This document shows, one piece after another, positions 46,800 through 56,500 of a stretch of 64,000 nt of DNA. The position numbers and the translations under genes are program-made. This DNA comes from Yeosuana aromativorans (GTDB lineage Bacteria > Bacteroidota > Bacteroidia > Flavobacteriales > Flavobacteriaceae): assembly GCF_014646655.1 (NCBI RefSeq), contig NZ_BMNR01000001.1, positions 190,077 through 254,076 of the forward strand. The letters run 5' to 3'. The number at the start of each line of letters is the position of its first letter. Position 1 is the stretch's first letter. The notes beneath the pieces are model-generated. The model saw only the letters and a program-made list of their open reading frames with translations, ran no database searches and had not been told where the DNA came from.

Positions 46800-48050
46800 T
46801 TAAAAACCACTTCTGATAGCTTCAACCGGATCCAGTTTTGCTGCCGAATTAGCTGGTAAAATTCCAGCAATCAACCCAATAATGGTTGACACTGAAAACC
46901 CAAGAAACATATTTTTAAAAGACAACACGAACTCGAAATCGCCAGCAAGCTGAGTACCAATAATGGTTCCTATCCAAACTAACACTAAGCCCACAAGACC
47001 TCCAATAACTGCTAAAATAATTGCTTCAAATAAAAACTGGAAGAGTATAAATCGGTTTTTGGCTCCCATAGCTTTTTGAATACCAATAATGTGCGTGCGT
47101 TCCTTAACACTAACAAACATGATGTTGGCAATTCCAAATCCGCCTACCAACAAAGAAAACCCACTAATAATCCATCCTATCGTGTTCATAAAACTGATGA
47201 TACCATCAATCAAATCGGTAAATCCTGACAGTTTGGTTATAAAAAAATTATCAATATCTCCTTGTTTAAGCCCTCTAAATCGTCTGTATTTCTGTCTTAA
47301 AACCTCCTCAAAAGCAGCAACATCAACACCTTTTTTTGGTTTAATGGCAATCATGGTCAAAGCTCCTTTTTCACCAATGTTCATAAACCGCCTTGCAAAA
47401 TTTGCTGGCACAAATCCTTTCTCATCAGGCGAGTCCATATTAAGACCTCCAAACTTTTGCAACACACCAATGACAGTTAATTTTCTACCATAAGCCCGAA
47501 TTACTTTACCTATGGGTTCTTCGTCTTCAAAGATGTTTTTCGCTAGATTATACCCTAAAACAATAACAGCCGAACCGTTATTGGACTCTGTTTCATTATA
47601 AAACCGGCCTTTGTACAGTTTCAGGTTATCAATTTCATAAATCTCATTTGAAACGGGAGTCACCTGAACATTGGTTACTGTATTGTCTTGATATTTTATA
47701 GTTTGTGGATTTCCCACAATGGCAAACGCACATGCGTCAATATCGGGCACATTTCTTTTTATAAACTCATAATCTTCACTTCCCGTTTGGGGGAAATTGT
47801 CGCGTTTCCATCTTGGCACGTTGGTCGGTCCAAAAGAAAATCGGGTAACATACATGGTGTTTTTATCAATACCTTCCAATTGTCCTTTTATGTTCCTGTC
47901 CAAAGAATCAATGGCCGCCAAAACCGCTATAATAGAAAATATCCCAACCGTTACGCCTATTTGCGATAAAAACGTCCGCAACTTATTACTCCGTAAAGCA
48001 TTGATGGCAAATGAAAAACTTTCTTTAAAAAGGCGTAAATAAATAAGCAT
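46800..48050 (-). CDS. MacB-type ABC transporter permease
   Basis: The 416-residue protein has the FtsX/MacB plan: one helix after the start (LRTFLSQIGVTVGIFSIIAVLAAI), a large periplasmic MacB-like domain (about 45-270) and three helices in the last 130 residues. SVKERTHIIGIQKAMGAKNR before the last two helices is the coupling segment to the ATPase. No ATPase gene is adjacent, so its partner lies elsewhere. Mechanotransmission of a lipoprotein or small molecule is the family role; the substrate is unknown. Confidence 0.9.
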   Translation of the reverse strand: MLIYLRLFKESFSFAINALRSNKLRTFLSQIGVTVGIFSIIAVLAAIDSLDRNIKGQLEGIDKNTMYVTRFSFGPTNVPRWKRDNFPQTGSEDYEFIKRNVPDIDACAFAIVGNPQTIKYQDNTVTNVQVTPVSNEIYEIDNLKLYKGRFYNETESNNGSAVIVLGYNLAKNIFEDEEPIGKVIRAYGRKLTVIGVLQKFGGLNMDSPDEKGFVPANFARRFMNIGEKGALTMIAIKPKKGVDVAAFEEVLRQKYRRFRGLKQGDIDNFFITKLSGFTDLIDGIISFMNTIGWIISGFSLLVGGFGIANIMFVSVKERTHIIGIQKAMGAKNRFILFQFLFEAIILAVIGGLVGLVLVWIGTIIGTQLAGDFEFVLSFKNMFLGFSVSTIIGLIAGILPANSAAKLDPVEAIRSGF

Positions 48051-48169
48051 AACAGGGTTTTTCTAAAACTCAAATAATCATATAAAGATATGACGTTTTA
48101 ATAAAATATTAGTTACAAAAAAATGATAACAAAAACGAATTCTATCCTTATATTTTTGGTTGAAATAAT

Positions 48170-48177
48170 TACTTTTG
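48170..48177 (+). promoter_or_regulatory. -7 box upstream of purH
   Basis: TACTTTTG matches TAnnTTTG. It would start a leader of roughly 115 bases that includes the 23-bp tandem repeat. A -33 box at the proper distance is not clear. Confidence 0.4.
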
Positions 48178-48245
48178 CATTTTAAAAACCTACACATCAA
48201 AAAATTAACAAAAATCAAGGCTTTTTAAAATACTTTTTCCATTAC

Positions 48246-48291
48246 AAAAAGAATATAAACAACACAACAAAAAGAATATAAACAACACAAC
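48246..48291. repeat. Perfect 23-bp tandem duplication in the purH leader
   Basis: The unit at 48246-48268 (starting AAAAAGAATATAAAC, ending CACAAC) is repeated without change or spacer at 48269-48291, five bases before the purH ATG. The duplicated unit covers the ribosome-entry zone, which in Bacteroidota is A-rich rather than Shine-Dalgarno-like. Confidence 0.9.
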
Positions 48292-48296
48292 CTAAA

Positions 48297-49829
48297 ATGA
48301 GTAACGAAAAAAAGATCAAATCTGCACTAATATCAGTTTTTAGTAAAGATGGATTAGAACCTATTGTAAAAAAATTAAACGAGCAAGGTGTCACCATTTA
48401 TTCAACCGGTGGTACCCAAAAATTCATTAACGATTTAGGAATTGGTGTCATTCCTGTTGAAGATGTTACATCGTACCCGTCCATTCTTGGCGGACGTGTA
48501 AAAACATTACACCCGAAAGTATTTGGTGGTATTTTAAACCGCCAAAACATCGATTCTGATATTGCTGAACTAGCAGAGTTTGACATCCCTCAAATTGACG
48601 TTGTGATTGTTGATTTATATCCGTTTGAAAAAACCGTTGCTTCTGGGGCCAGTGAGCAAGATATTATAGAAAAAATCGACATCGGTGGTATTTCATTGAT
48701 TCGTGCTGCAGCAAAAAATTATGCTGATGTAGTTTGTGTGGCTTCCGTGGATGATTATGCTGAATTTTTGCAGCTTATAACCGAGAAAAACGGAACACTT
48801 TCTGAAAGCGACAGAAAACGTTTTGCTTCAAAAGCGTTTAACGTGTCTTCACATTATGATACCGCTATTTTTAACTACTTCAACAAAAACCAAGAAGAAA
48901 CGGTGTTGAAAATTAGTGAAACCAACGGAAAAGTACTGCGTTACGGTGAAAACCCACATCAAAAAGGATTTTTCTTTGGCAATTTTGACGATTTGTTCAC
49001 CAAGCTTCACGGTAAGGAATTAAGTTACAACAACTTATTGGATGTAGATGCAGCGGTTAACTTAATGAACGAGTTCAAAAAAGATGCGCCCACATTTGCC
49101 ATTTTAAAACACAATAATGCCTGTGGTTTGGCACAAAGACCAACTTTAAAACAAGCCTATTTGGATGCTTTGGCTGGCGATCCTGTTTCGGCATTTGGTG
49201 GCGTATTGATTAGTAATTCTAAAATCGATAAAGACACGGCTGAAGAAATCCATAAGTTGTTTTGTGAAGTTATCATCGCGCCGTCTTATGATGATGATGC
49301 TTTGGATATTTTACAAGGCAAAAAGAACAGAATCATTTTAATCATTCACGACATTGAATTGCCTAAAACAAGTGTAAGAAGCTGTTTAAATGGCACCTTG
49401 GTTCAAGACAAAGATAACATCACCGATACCGTTGAAGATTTAAAATACGTGACAAACAATAAACCCACAGAAAATGAGTTAGAAGACTTATTATTTGCAT
49501 CAAAAATTTGCAAGCATACCAAATCTAACACCATCGTACTAGCAAAAAACAAACAATTATTAGCAAGTGGCACCGGGCAAACAAGCCGAGTAGATGCCTT
49601 AAACCAAGCCATCCATAAAGCTCAAACCTTTAATTTTGATTTAAATGGTTCTGCCATGGCCAGTGATGCCTTTTTCCCATTTCCTGATTGCGTGGAAATC
49701 GCAAAAAACGCTGGTATAAGTTCCGTTATCCAACCAGGTGGCTCCATAAAAGATCAGCTAAGTATTGATTATTGCAACGATAATAATGTGGCTATGGTAC
49801 TGACTGGTACGCGCCATTTTAAACATTAA
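48297..49829 (+). CDS. purH: Bifunctional AICAR formyltransferase / IMP cyclohydrolase
   Basis: The 510-residue enzyme carries out the last two steps of IMP synthesis: formylation of AICAR with 10-formyl-THF, then ring closure. The N-terminal IMP cyclohydrolase (MGS-like) part has SVFSKDGLEPIVKKL, STGGTQKFI and GGRVKTLHPKVFGGIL. The C-terminal transformylase part has LRYGENPHQKGFF, LKHNNACGLA and the end AMVLTGTRHFKH. All are typical. It stands alone, followed by the mreB operon in the same direction. Confidence 0.97.
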   Translation: MSNEKKIKSALISVFSKDGLEPIVKKLNEQGVTIYSTGGTQKFINDLGIGVIPVEDVTSYPSILGGRVKTLHPKVFGGILNRQNIDSDIAELAEFDIPQIDVVIVDLYPFEKTVASGASEQDIIEKIDIGGISLIRAAAKNYADVVCVASVDDYAEFLQLITEKNGTLSESDRKRFASKAFNVSSHYDTAIFNYFNKNQEETVLKISETNGKVLRYGENPHQKGFFFGNFDDLFTKLHGKELSYNNLLDVDAAVNLMNEFKKDAPTFAILKHNNACGLAQRPTLKQAYLDALAGDPVSAFGGVLISNSKIDKDTAEEIHKLFCEVIIAPSYDDDALDILQGKKNRIILIIHDIELPKTSVRSCLNGTLVQDKDNITDTVEDLKYVTNNKPTENELEDLLFASKICKHTKSNTIVLAKNKQLLASGTGQTSRVDALNQAIHKAQTFNFDLNGSAMASDAFFPFPDCVEIAKNAGISSVIQPGGSIKDQLSIDYCNDNNVAMVLTGTRHFKH

Positions 49830-49927
49830 TATTAAAAATAAGTGGTTATATTATTTCTATTATATATATTAACTTTTATTACATTTACAAGATTAGTTAA
49901 CAAACCTTTAAAAACAACGTATAGCAC

Positions 49928-50956
49928 ATGGGCTTTTTTGACTTCTTAACCGAAGAAATTGCAATAGACTTAGGTACTGCAAACACCCTTATAATTCATA
50001 ATGACAAAGTTGTGGTTGATAGCCCATCTATTGTAGCACGTGATAGAATTTCTGGTAAAATTATAGCCGTTGGTCAAGAAGCCAGTTTGATGCAAGGCAA
50101 AACGCATGAAAACATCAAGACCATCAGACCATTAAAGGACGGTGTTATAGCCGATTTTGATGCCTCTGAACAAATGATCAGCATGTTCATTAAAAACATT
50201 CCTGCATTAAAAAAGAAGTTTTTTACTCCGGCATTACGAATGGTTATTTGTATTCCATCCGGAATCACAGAAGTTGAAATGCGGGCCGTAAAAGAAAGTG
50301 CTGAACGGGTAAATGGTAAAGAAGTCTATTTAATACACGAACCCATGGCTGCCGCCATTGGTATTGGTGTTGATATTATGCAGCCCAAAGGGAACATGAT
50401 TGTTGATATAGGTGGTGGTACCACTGAAATAGCGGTCATTGCCTTAGGAGGTATTGTCTGTGATAAATCCGTTAAAATTGCAGGTGATGTCTTTACCAAT
50501 GATATTGTGTATTATATGCGCACGCAACACAACTTATATGTTGGAGAACGAACCGCTGAAAAAATTAAAATCCAAATTGGTGCGGCAACCGAAGACTTGG
50601 AATTGCCACCAGATGATATGAGTGTTCAAGGGCGTGACTTGTTAACAGGAAAACCAAAACAAGTTCAAATTTCGTTCAGGGAAATAGCCAAAGCTCTGGA
50701 TAAATCCATTTTAAGAATTGAGGATGCCGTTATGGAAACCTTATCACAAACACCTCCAGAGTTGGCGGCCGATATTTACAATACGGGTATTTATTTAGCC
50801 GGTGGTGGTTCTATGTTAAGAGGTTTGGACAAACGTTTATCACAAAAAACAGACCTTCCAGTTTATATTGCTGAAGACCCTTTGCGCGCTGTTGTAAGAG
50901 GTACTGGTATCACACTTAAAAATTTACCTAAATACAAAAGCGTATTGATTAAATAG
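49928..50956 (+). CDS. mreB: Rod-shape-determining actin MreB
   Basis: The 342-residue protein forms filaments under the inner membrane and steers side-wall synthesis. Actin-family motifs are IDLGTANTLI (phosphate 1), IVDIGGGTTEIAVIALGGI (phosphate 2), the Glu-rich EPMAAAIG segment and YLAGGGSMLRGLDKRL (adenosine site). A short amphipathic N-terminus MGFFDFLTEEIA would bind the membrane. It leads the mreB-mreC-mreD-mrdA-rodA operon. Confidence 0.97.
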   Translation: MGFFDFLTEEIAIDLGTANTLIIHNDKVVVDSPSIVARDRISGKIIAVGQEASLMQGKTHENIKTIRPLKDGVIADFDASEQMISMFIKNIPALKKKFFTPALRMVICIPSGITEVEMRAVKESAERVNGKEVYLIHEPMAAAIGIGVDIMQPKGNMIVDIGGGTTEIAVIALGGIVCDKSVKIAGDVFTNDIVYYMRTQHNLYVGERTAEKIKIQIGAATEDLELPPDDMSVQGRDLLTGKPKQVQISFREIAKALDKSILRIEDAVMETLSQTPPELAADIYNTGIYLAGGGSMLRGLDKRLSQKTDLPVYIAEDPLRAVVRGTGITLKNLPKYKSVLIK

Positions 50957-50971
50957 CCATACAGATAAAGC

Positions 50972-51799
50972 ATGCAACAGATTATTAATTTCATCATACG
51001 GAACAAAACGTTTTTGTTGTTCTTGTTGCTGTTATCTCTTTCGTTCACATTTACAATACAAACGCACTCGTACCACAAAAGCAAGTTCATCAATTCTGCC
51101 AACTTCTTGACAGGAGGCGTATATAATTCTGTAAATAACATTTCTGAATATTTAAATTTAAAAACCCAGAATGAGCTTTTAACCGAAGAGAACAAACGCT
51201 TGCGAACCCTGTTGTACAACTCAACAAATAACCACGATTCCATTCAATTGGATAGCACGTTAATTAACAGTCCCTATCACTTTACAACAGCCAACATAAT
51301 AAAAAACACCTACTCAGCATCAACAAACATCTTGCTTTTAAACAAAGGCACAAAAGATAGCATTAAGGAGGATTTTGGCGTTATTACCACTAAGGGCATT
51401 GTTGGCATTGTTGATAATACCAGCAAACATTTTGCAACCATTATATCCATTTTAAACACCACCAGTAAAATAAGTGCCCAGCTCAAGAAAACCAATCATT
51501 TTGGAACGTTGACATGGAATGGAAAATCGCCTTATTTTTCCCAACTGGTCGATATTCCTAAAATAGCTCCCGTTAAAGAGGGAGATACCATTATTACATC
51601 AGGGCGTTCATCCATTTTCCCAAAAGGAATCCCTATTGGGACCATTCATGATTTTAAACTGGATGCTGCCGAAAACTATTATGAAATCAATATTAAACTG
51701 TTCAATGATATGACCAATATTGAGCACGTTTATATTATTGAAAATAAAGATGTGCCTGAAATAACCAATCTTTTAAAAAGCAGCAGTTCCAATGAATAA
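50972..51799 (+). CDS. mreC: Rod-shape-determining protein MreC
   Basis: The 275-residue protein has one N-terminal helix (TFLLFLLLLSLSFTFTI), a coiled coil with NISEYLNLKTQNELLTEENK and two beta-barrel domains with GIVGIVDNTSKHFATIISIL and GDTIITSGRSSIFPKGIPIG. It is a periplasmic scaffold that activates the PBP2-RodA pair. It begins 15 bases behind mreB and overlaps mreD by 8 bases. Confidence 0.95.
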   Translation: MQQIINFIIRNKTFLLFLLLLSLSFTFTIQTHSYHKSKFINSANFLTGGVYNSVNNISEYLNLKTQNELLTEENKRLRTLLYNSTNNHDSIQLDSTLINSPYHFTTANIIKNTYSASTNILLLNKGTKDSIKEDFGVITTKGIVGIVDNTSKHFATIISILNTTSKISAQLKKTNHFGTLTWNGKSPYFSQLVDIPKIAPVKEGDTIITSGRSSIFPKGIPIGTIHDFKLDAAENYYEINIKLFNDMTNIEHVYIIENKDVPEITNLLKSSSSNE

Positions 51800-52298
51800 T
51801 GTTCTCTACAGAAATATTACTCGCTTTGTTGTACTGGTACTCGTTCAGGTTTTGGTACTGAACCAAATTAATTTTTTGGGCTATATAAACCCATATATTT
51901 ACATTTTGTTTGTTTTTTTATATCCTGTAAAAAATAGCCGAACCCTATTTATTTTATTGAGTTTTGTTTTAGGGTTATGCATAGATTTGTTTTTGGATTC
52001 AGGTGGTATTCATGCAGCAGCCTGTGTTACTATTGCCTATATAAGGCCCGTGGTGTTAAAATTTTGCTTTGGCACAGTTTACGAATATCAAACTATAAAA
52101 TTTGACAATGTTGAGTTTGGATCAAAACTCATGTATATTACCATTCTAACCGTTATTCACCACTTTATTTTGTTTTCATTGGAAATCTTTAACATTTCAA
52201 AAATAATTTTAATACTCCAAAAAACGTTATTCTCAAGTATATTTACTATTATACTGTGCATATTGGTAACCATTATTTTCAGTAGAAAAACTAAATGA
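51792..52298 (+). CDS. mreD: Rod-shape-determining protein MreD
   Basis: The 168-residue membrane protein has five or six helices, with LNQINFLGYINPYIYILFVF near the start and GLCIDLFLDSGGIHAAACV in the middle, the latter holding the conserved Asp-Gly-Gly-type motif of MreD. It is a partner of MreC in the elongasome. It overlaps both neighbours, by 8 bases with mreC and by 4 with mrdA. Confidence 0.92.
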   Translation: MNNVLYRNITRFVVLVLVQVLVLNQINFLGYINPYIYILFVFLYPVKNSRTLFILLSFVLGLCIDLFLDSGGIHAAACVTIAYIRPVVLKFCFGTVYEYQTIKFDNVEFGSKLMYITILTVIHHFILFSLEIFNISKIILILQKTLFSSIFTIILCILVTIIFSRKTK

Positions 52299-54226
52299 GA
52301 AAATTTTTACTCTTTGTATCTATTATTATTGTAGGTCTTATATTTATTTCCAGACTGTTTTACCTTCAAATTTATTCAGCGCATAATCATGATTTATTTG
52401 AAGACAACGCTATTAGAAAAGTATATGACTACCCAAAACGCGGCTTTGTGTATGACCGCAATGGCGAACTTTTGGTTGCCAACCAGCCATCGTACGATGT
52501 CATGTTTATCCCTAGGGAAGTCAAACCATTAGACACGCTTGAGTTTTGCTCAATGCTCAAAATCAGTAAGGAAAAATTTAAGGAAATTTACGAGAAAGGT
52601 TACCACTATTCACCTTGGCTTCCATCGGTTTTTATTGCTCATTTATCAAAAGAGGATTATGCGGTTCTGCAGGAAAAAATGAGGAAGTTTGAGGGTTTCT
52701 ATATCCAAAAAAGGTCCTTGCGTTTATACCAAACTAACATTGGCGCCAATGTTTTGGGTGATTTGGGTGAAGTAAACAATGCCATTATTGAAAATGACCC
52801 GTATTACAAAATGGGTGACCTTATTGGAAAACAAGGCGTGGAAGCATCTTATGAGGATGTTCTGCGCGGTAAAAAAGGAATTAAGTTCATTCAAAAAGAC
52901 CGATTTAACAGAGACATTGGCCCATATAAAGATGGGGTTTATGATACATTGCCCGAACCTGGGAAAGATATCAGGATCACCATCGATTCAAAATTGCAAG
53001 AGTACGGCGAGCTCTTAATGAAACACAAAAGAGGTGGCATTATTGCTATAGAGCCAAGCTCTGGAGAAATTTTAGCTATGGTATCGGCCCCTAGTTATAA
53101 TCCTAATTTATTGGTAGGGAGAAACCGCTCCAAGAACTACTCTAAAATGCATTATGACACCATTGCAAAACCATTGTATGATAGAAGTTTATTGGCGCAG
53201 TACCCACCCGGATCGCCCTTTAAAGTTCTGAATGCCTTGATTGGCTTGCAGGAAAAAGTTGTCACTACCGAAGATAAATTCAGTTGCAGAATGGGCTATT
53301 ATTTAGGCAGCAGGCGTCTAACCGGCTGCCATAGTCATCCCAGTCCATTGAGCATGAATGATGGTATTGCCCAATCATGCAACTCCTACTTTTGTAATGT
53401 TTACAGACGCATCATTGACAAATATGATGACCCAGCTAAAGGCATGGATGTTTGGAGCAACCATGTAAAAAGTTTTGGTTTGGGAAATTATCTGGGCTAT
53501 GATTTAAAAATTGGTAGTAAAGGGCGTATTCCCGATGGTGATTTTTATGACAAATGGTACGGAAAAGGTCGCTGGTCATCAACCTATAACATATCAAATG
53601 CCATAGGTCAAGGTGAGATTGAAGCTACACCTATTCAACTGGCAAACATGGCAGCTGCCATTGCTAATAGAGGATATTTTTACACGCCGCATATTATTAA
53701 AAGCATTGAAAATGACACCATAGATAAAAAGTTTACAACAAGAAAATACACTACCATTGATAAAGAGAATTTTGAGCCTGTTATACATGGTATGTTTGAT
53801 GTTTACAATAAAGGAACTGCAACGGCCTTGAGAGTTCCTGGCATAGATATTTGTGGAAAAACGGGTACTGCTGAAAACTTCATCAAAATAGATGGTGTAA
53901 AAACCCAATTAACAGATCATTCCATATTTGTGGCATTCGCCCCAAAAGACAATCCTAAAATCGCTATTGCAGTATTTGTTGAAAATGGTTATTGGGGCAG
54001 TCGTTTTGCTGGTAAAATTGCCAGTTTAATGATTGAAAAATATATTAAAGGCTACATTACCAGAACAGATTTGGAAGACTGGATTTTAACACACAGCTTA
54101 GAAGATGAATATGCGAAACCATATTCAGGTGAACCATTTGGCATTAATGGCGCAACAACACTACAGACCATACCACTTGATGAATCATTACGATCTAAAA
54201 AACCAACTGACCTAGAGGACAAATAA
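52295..54226 (+). CDS. mrdA: Penicillin-binding protein 2
   Basis: The 643-residue transpeptidase of side-wall peptidoglycan has one N-terminal helix, a pedestal domain with YPKRGFVYDRNGELL, and the catalytic domain: Ser307 in the SxxK motif SPFK (YPPGSPFKVLN), SCN as the second motif (AQSCNSYFCN) and KTG in CGKTGTAEN. Three Cys near the active site (SCRMGYY, LTGCHSH and SCNSYFC) may form a disulfide or bind zinc; this is an observation only. It overlaps rodA by one base (TAATG), so synthase and transpeptidase are translated together. Confidence 0.96.
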   Translation: MRKFLLFVSIIIVGLIFISRLFYLQIYSAHNHDLFEDNAIRKVYDYPKRGFVYDRNGELLVANQPSYDVMFIPREVKPLDTLEFCSMLKISKEKFKEIYEKGYHYSPWLPSVFIAHLSKEDYAVLQEKMRKFEGFYIQKRSLRLYQTNIGANVLGDLGEVNNAIIENDPYYKMGDLIGKQGVEASYEDVLRGKKGIKFIQKDRFNRDIGPYKDGVYDTLPEPGKDIRITIDSKLQEYGELLMKHKRGGIIAIEPSSGEILAMVSAPSYNPNLLVGRNRSKNYSKMHYDTIAKPLYDRSLLAQYPPGSPFKVLNALIGLQEKVVTTEDKFSCRMGYYLGSRRLTGCHSHPSPLSMNDGIAQSCNSYFCNVYRRIIDKYDDPAKGMDVWSNHVKSFGLGNYLGYDLKIGSKGRIPDGDFYDKWYGKGRWSSTYNISNAIGQGEIEATPIQLANMAAAIANRGYFYTPHIIKSIENDTIDKKFTTRKYTTIDKENFEPVIHGMFDVYNKGTATALRVPGIDICGKTGTAENFIKIDGVKTQLTDHSIFVAFAPKDNPKIAIAVFVENGYWGSRFAGKIASLMIEKYIKGYITRTDLEDWILTHSLEDEYAKPYSGEPFGINGATTLQTIPLDESLRSKKPTDLEDK

Positions 54227-55503
54227 TGATACGAGAGACCCACAGATATTTTAAATTTGATTGGATAACCATCATTCTATTTTTACTGCTTGTTGGCTTT
54301 GGTTGGCTCAATATCTTATCTGCATCCCATTCTGGTGAAACCGTTGATTATTTTAATTTTTCTGAGCCCTACGGTAAACAACTGATATTCATTTTAATGA
54401 CTATTGGGCTGATAATTCTTATTCTTTCCATAGAATCCAAGTTTTACGAACGGTTTTCCAGTGTTATCTACATCATTTCAATGCTTACATTAGTTGGGCT
54501 TTTTGTCTTCGGAAAAAATGTAAATGGTGCCACATCTTGGTACGCCATTGGCGGCATGACACTACAACCCAGTGAATTTGCAAAAGCAGCAACGGCATTG
54601 GCCGTTGCCAAATACATTAGTGACTTAAATACGGATATCAATAAGTTTAAAGACCAAATTCAAGTTTTTATAATTATTGTTATTCCTGCTTTTTTGGTAC
54701 TCTTACAAAATGACGCAGGAAGCACCATAGTATACGCGGCTTTCTTTTTTGTACTGTACAGGGAAGGTCTTCCAAAAATTTATTTAGTGGGCGGTGTTGC
54801 CCTGGTAATCCTATCACTTTTTGCATTAAAGTTTGGTGCCATTGCCACATCCATCATAGCGGGTCTAGTTATTTTTTTATTTCATTTTTTAAGCAAAAAA
54901 CGACCTACAATACTTCAGCCTATACTAATACTCTTAGCTTGTATCGTCATTTCTTCAGGAATAAAATTCTTTTATCAAGATGTTTTGCAACCACACCAAA
55001 AAGACCGCATTAGCCTATGGTTGCGTTTGGAAAAAGATCCACATAAGCTGGAAGTGATGAAGAAAACCTTTGCCTATAATCTAAACGAATCTGAAAAAGC
55101 AATTGGTTCTGGTGGCTTAACCGGAAAAGGATTTCTGGAAGGAACAAGAACCACTGGGAAGTTTGTGCCAGAACAGCATACTGACTATATATTCAGCACC
55201 GTTGGTGAAGAATGGGGCTTTTTGGGAAGTTCCATGGTTATTCTTGTTTTTGTGTTGTTGTTGATTCGTATTCTACACTTAGCCGAACTACAAAAATCAC
55301 AATTCAGTCGTGTGTATGGGTATTCCGTTGCTGCCATTATTTTTATGCACTTTATGATTAATATAGGCATGGTCATGGGCTTGATTCCCACTATAGGCAT
55401 TCCGTTGCCGCTGTTTAGTTATGGTGGTTCTGGCCTATGGGGATTTACTATTTTAATCTTTATTTTTGTTAAATTGGATTCCAATAAAATCAATGAGTGG
55501 TAG
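54226..55503 (+). CDS. rodA: Rod shape-determining SEDS glycosyltransferase RodA
   Basis: The 425-residue SEDS protein has about ten helices and polymerises lipid II together with PBP2. Family motifs are WYAIGGMTLQPSEFAKAATA, QNDAGSTIVY (with the catalytic Asp of this loop), PEQHTDYIFSTVGEEWGFLG and GIPLPLFSYGGSGLWG. A long stretch between the first and second half (about 190-250) is more variable. It ends the five-gene shape operon; no terminator hairpin is obvious behind it. Confidence 0.96.
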   Translation: MIRETHRYFKFDWITIILFLLLVGFGWLNILSASHSGETVDYFNFSEPYGKQLIFILMTIGLIILILSIESKFYERFSSVIYIISMLTLVGLFVFGKNVNGATSWYAIGGMTLQPSEFAKAATALAVAKYISDLNTDINKFKDQIQVFIIIVIPAFLVLLQNDAGSTIVYAAFFFVLYREGLPKIYLVGGVALVILSLFALKFGAIATSIIAGLVIFLFHFLSKKRPTILQPILILLACIVISSGIKFFYQDVLQPHQKDRISLWLRLEKDPHKLEVMKKTFAYNLNESEKAIGSGGLTGKGFLEGTRTTGKFVPEQHTDYIFSTVGEEWGFLGSSMVILVFVLLLIRILHLAELQKSQFSRVYGYSVAAIIFMHFMINIGMVMGLIPTIGIPLPLFSYGGSGLWGFTILIFIFVKLDSNKINEW

Positions 55504-55533
55504 CTATAGCTTTCACTTTTTTATTGTTAAATT

Positions 55534-56166
55534 ATGAAAAAAACCATCCTTATTATTTTAGCTTCTGTTTTTATCATTGGTTGCTCAAGCACCAAAAATA
55601 TTGGCGGTACTTCCTTTTCTTCGGAACAAGCAAACTTGATTATGGCAGCTGATTCGTTAACGCCCATGCGGGTTTATAAAATCACCAAAACCAGTGATTC
55701 GCTTCTCTTAAGAAAACACAGTAGTTATATTAAACCCGATGCCAAAAACCCTGTATTGCAGACATTTGTCAAGCGATTGTACAAAACCGTTACCGATAGT
55801 ATGTCGCTTGGCGTTGGTATTGCGGCACCACAAGTGGGCATTTTAAAAAACATTATTTGGGTGCAACGTTTTGATAAAGATAATTTTCCGTTTGAAGTGT
55901 ATCTTAACCCAACAATTGTCCAATATTCCATAAAAAAGCAAACTTTTCGTGAAGGCTGTTTGTCCATTCCAAACAGAAGTGAGGTTTTAAACGACCGATC
56001 TTATGCCATTTTAATTGAATACGATACCATGACTGGCGAGCATAAAACCGAAATGGTTGAAGCCTTTACTTCGGTCATCTTTCAACATGAAATTGACCAT
56101 TTGAATGGCATTCTGTATTTAGACCATCTTGAAAAAGAAGTGAAAGACGCTAAAGAGGGAAATTAA
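55534..56166 (+). CDS. Peptide deformylase-like protein with lipoprotein signal
   Basis: The 210-residue protein contains all three deformylase motifs: GVGIAAPQ (93-100), EGCLSIP with the metal ligand Cys142, and QHEIDHLNG with His185, Glu186 and His189. The catalytic part is thus intact. It begins, however, with a clear lipoprotein signal (KKTILIILASVFIIGCSS, Cys17), which would place it on the periplasmic side, where formyl-Met of nascent chains is not available. The housekeeping def is expected elsewhere in the genome. Its substrate is unknown. It lies 30 bases behind rodA and may belong to that operon. Confidence 0.88.
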   Translation: MKKTILIILASVFIIGCSSTKNIGGTSFSSEQANLIMAADSLTPMRVYKITKTSDSLLLRKHSSYIKPDAKNPVLQTFVKRLYKTVTDSMSLGVGIAAPQVGILKNIIWVQRFDKDNFPFEVYLNPTIVQYSIKKQTFREGCLSIPNRSEVLNDRSYAILIEYDTMTGEHKTEMVEAFTSVIFQHEIDHLNGILYLDHLEKEVKDAKEGN

Positions 56167-56167
56167 A

Positions 56168-56500
56168 TTATTTTTTCAACTCTAGCTTTTCAGCAAAATA
56201 ATCACAGAAATCTTTCATGGTAGCGGTCATTTTTTCATCCTGGGTCGCTTTATAAAAGGTATTGCTCATGGCCACCAATGTTTGATGAAAAAACACTTTC
56301 ATATCATCAACCGGCATATCCTTGGTCCACAAATCGATGCGCAAGGTTTCTTTTGCATCAGCGTCCCAAACAGACAGCATCAGGGCTTTTGCTTCTTCAT
56401 TAGAAATGCCTCCATCTTCGGCTGTCCAATATAATTTTTCTGGGACCCTATTGGCATCCAATTCAACTTTCAACTCTATTTTTGATTGTATTTCAGACAT
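56168..56500 (-). CDS. gldC: Gliding motility protein GldC
   Basis: The 110-residue cytoplasmic protein (start MSEIQSKIELKVELDANRVP; segments LMLSVWDADAKETLRIDLWT and FFHQTLVAMSNTF) matches GldC, which raises gliding efficiency in flavobacteria by an unknown mechanism. Its start overlaps the stop of gldB by one base. The pair gldB-gldC opposite nadE is the arrangement known from Flavobacterium. Confidence 0.92.
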   Translation of the reverse strand: MSEIQSKIELKVELDANRVPEKLYWTAEDGGISNEEAKALMLSVWDADAKETLRIDLWTKDMPVDDMKVFFHQTLVAMSNTFYKATQDEKMTATMKDFCDYFAEKLELKK

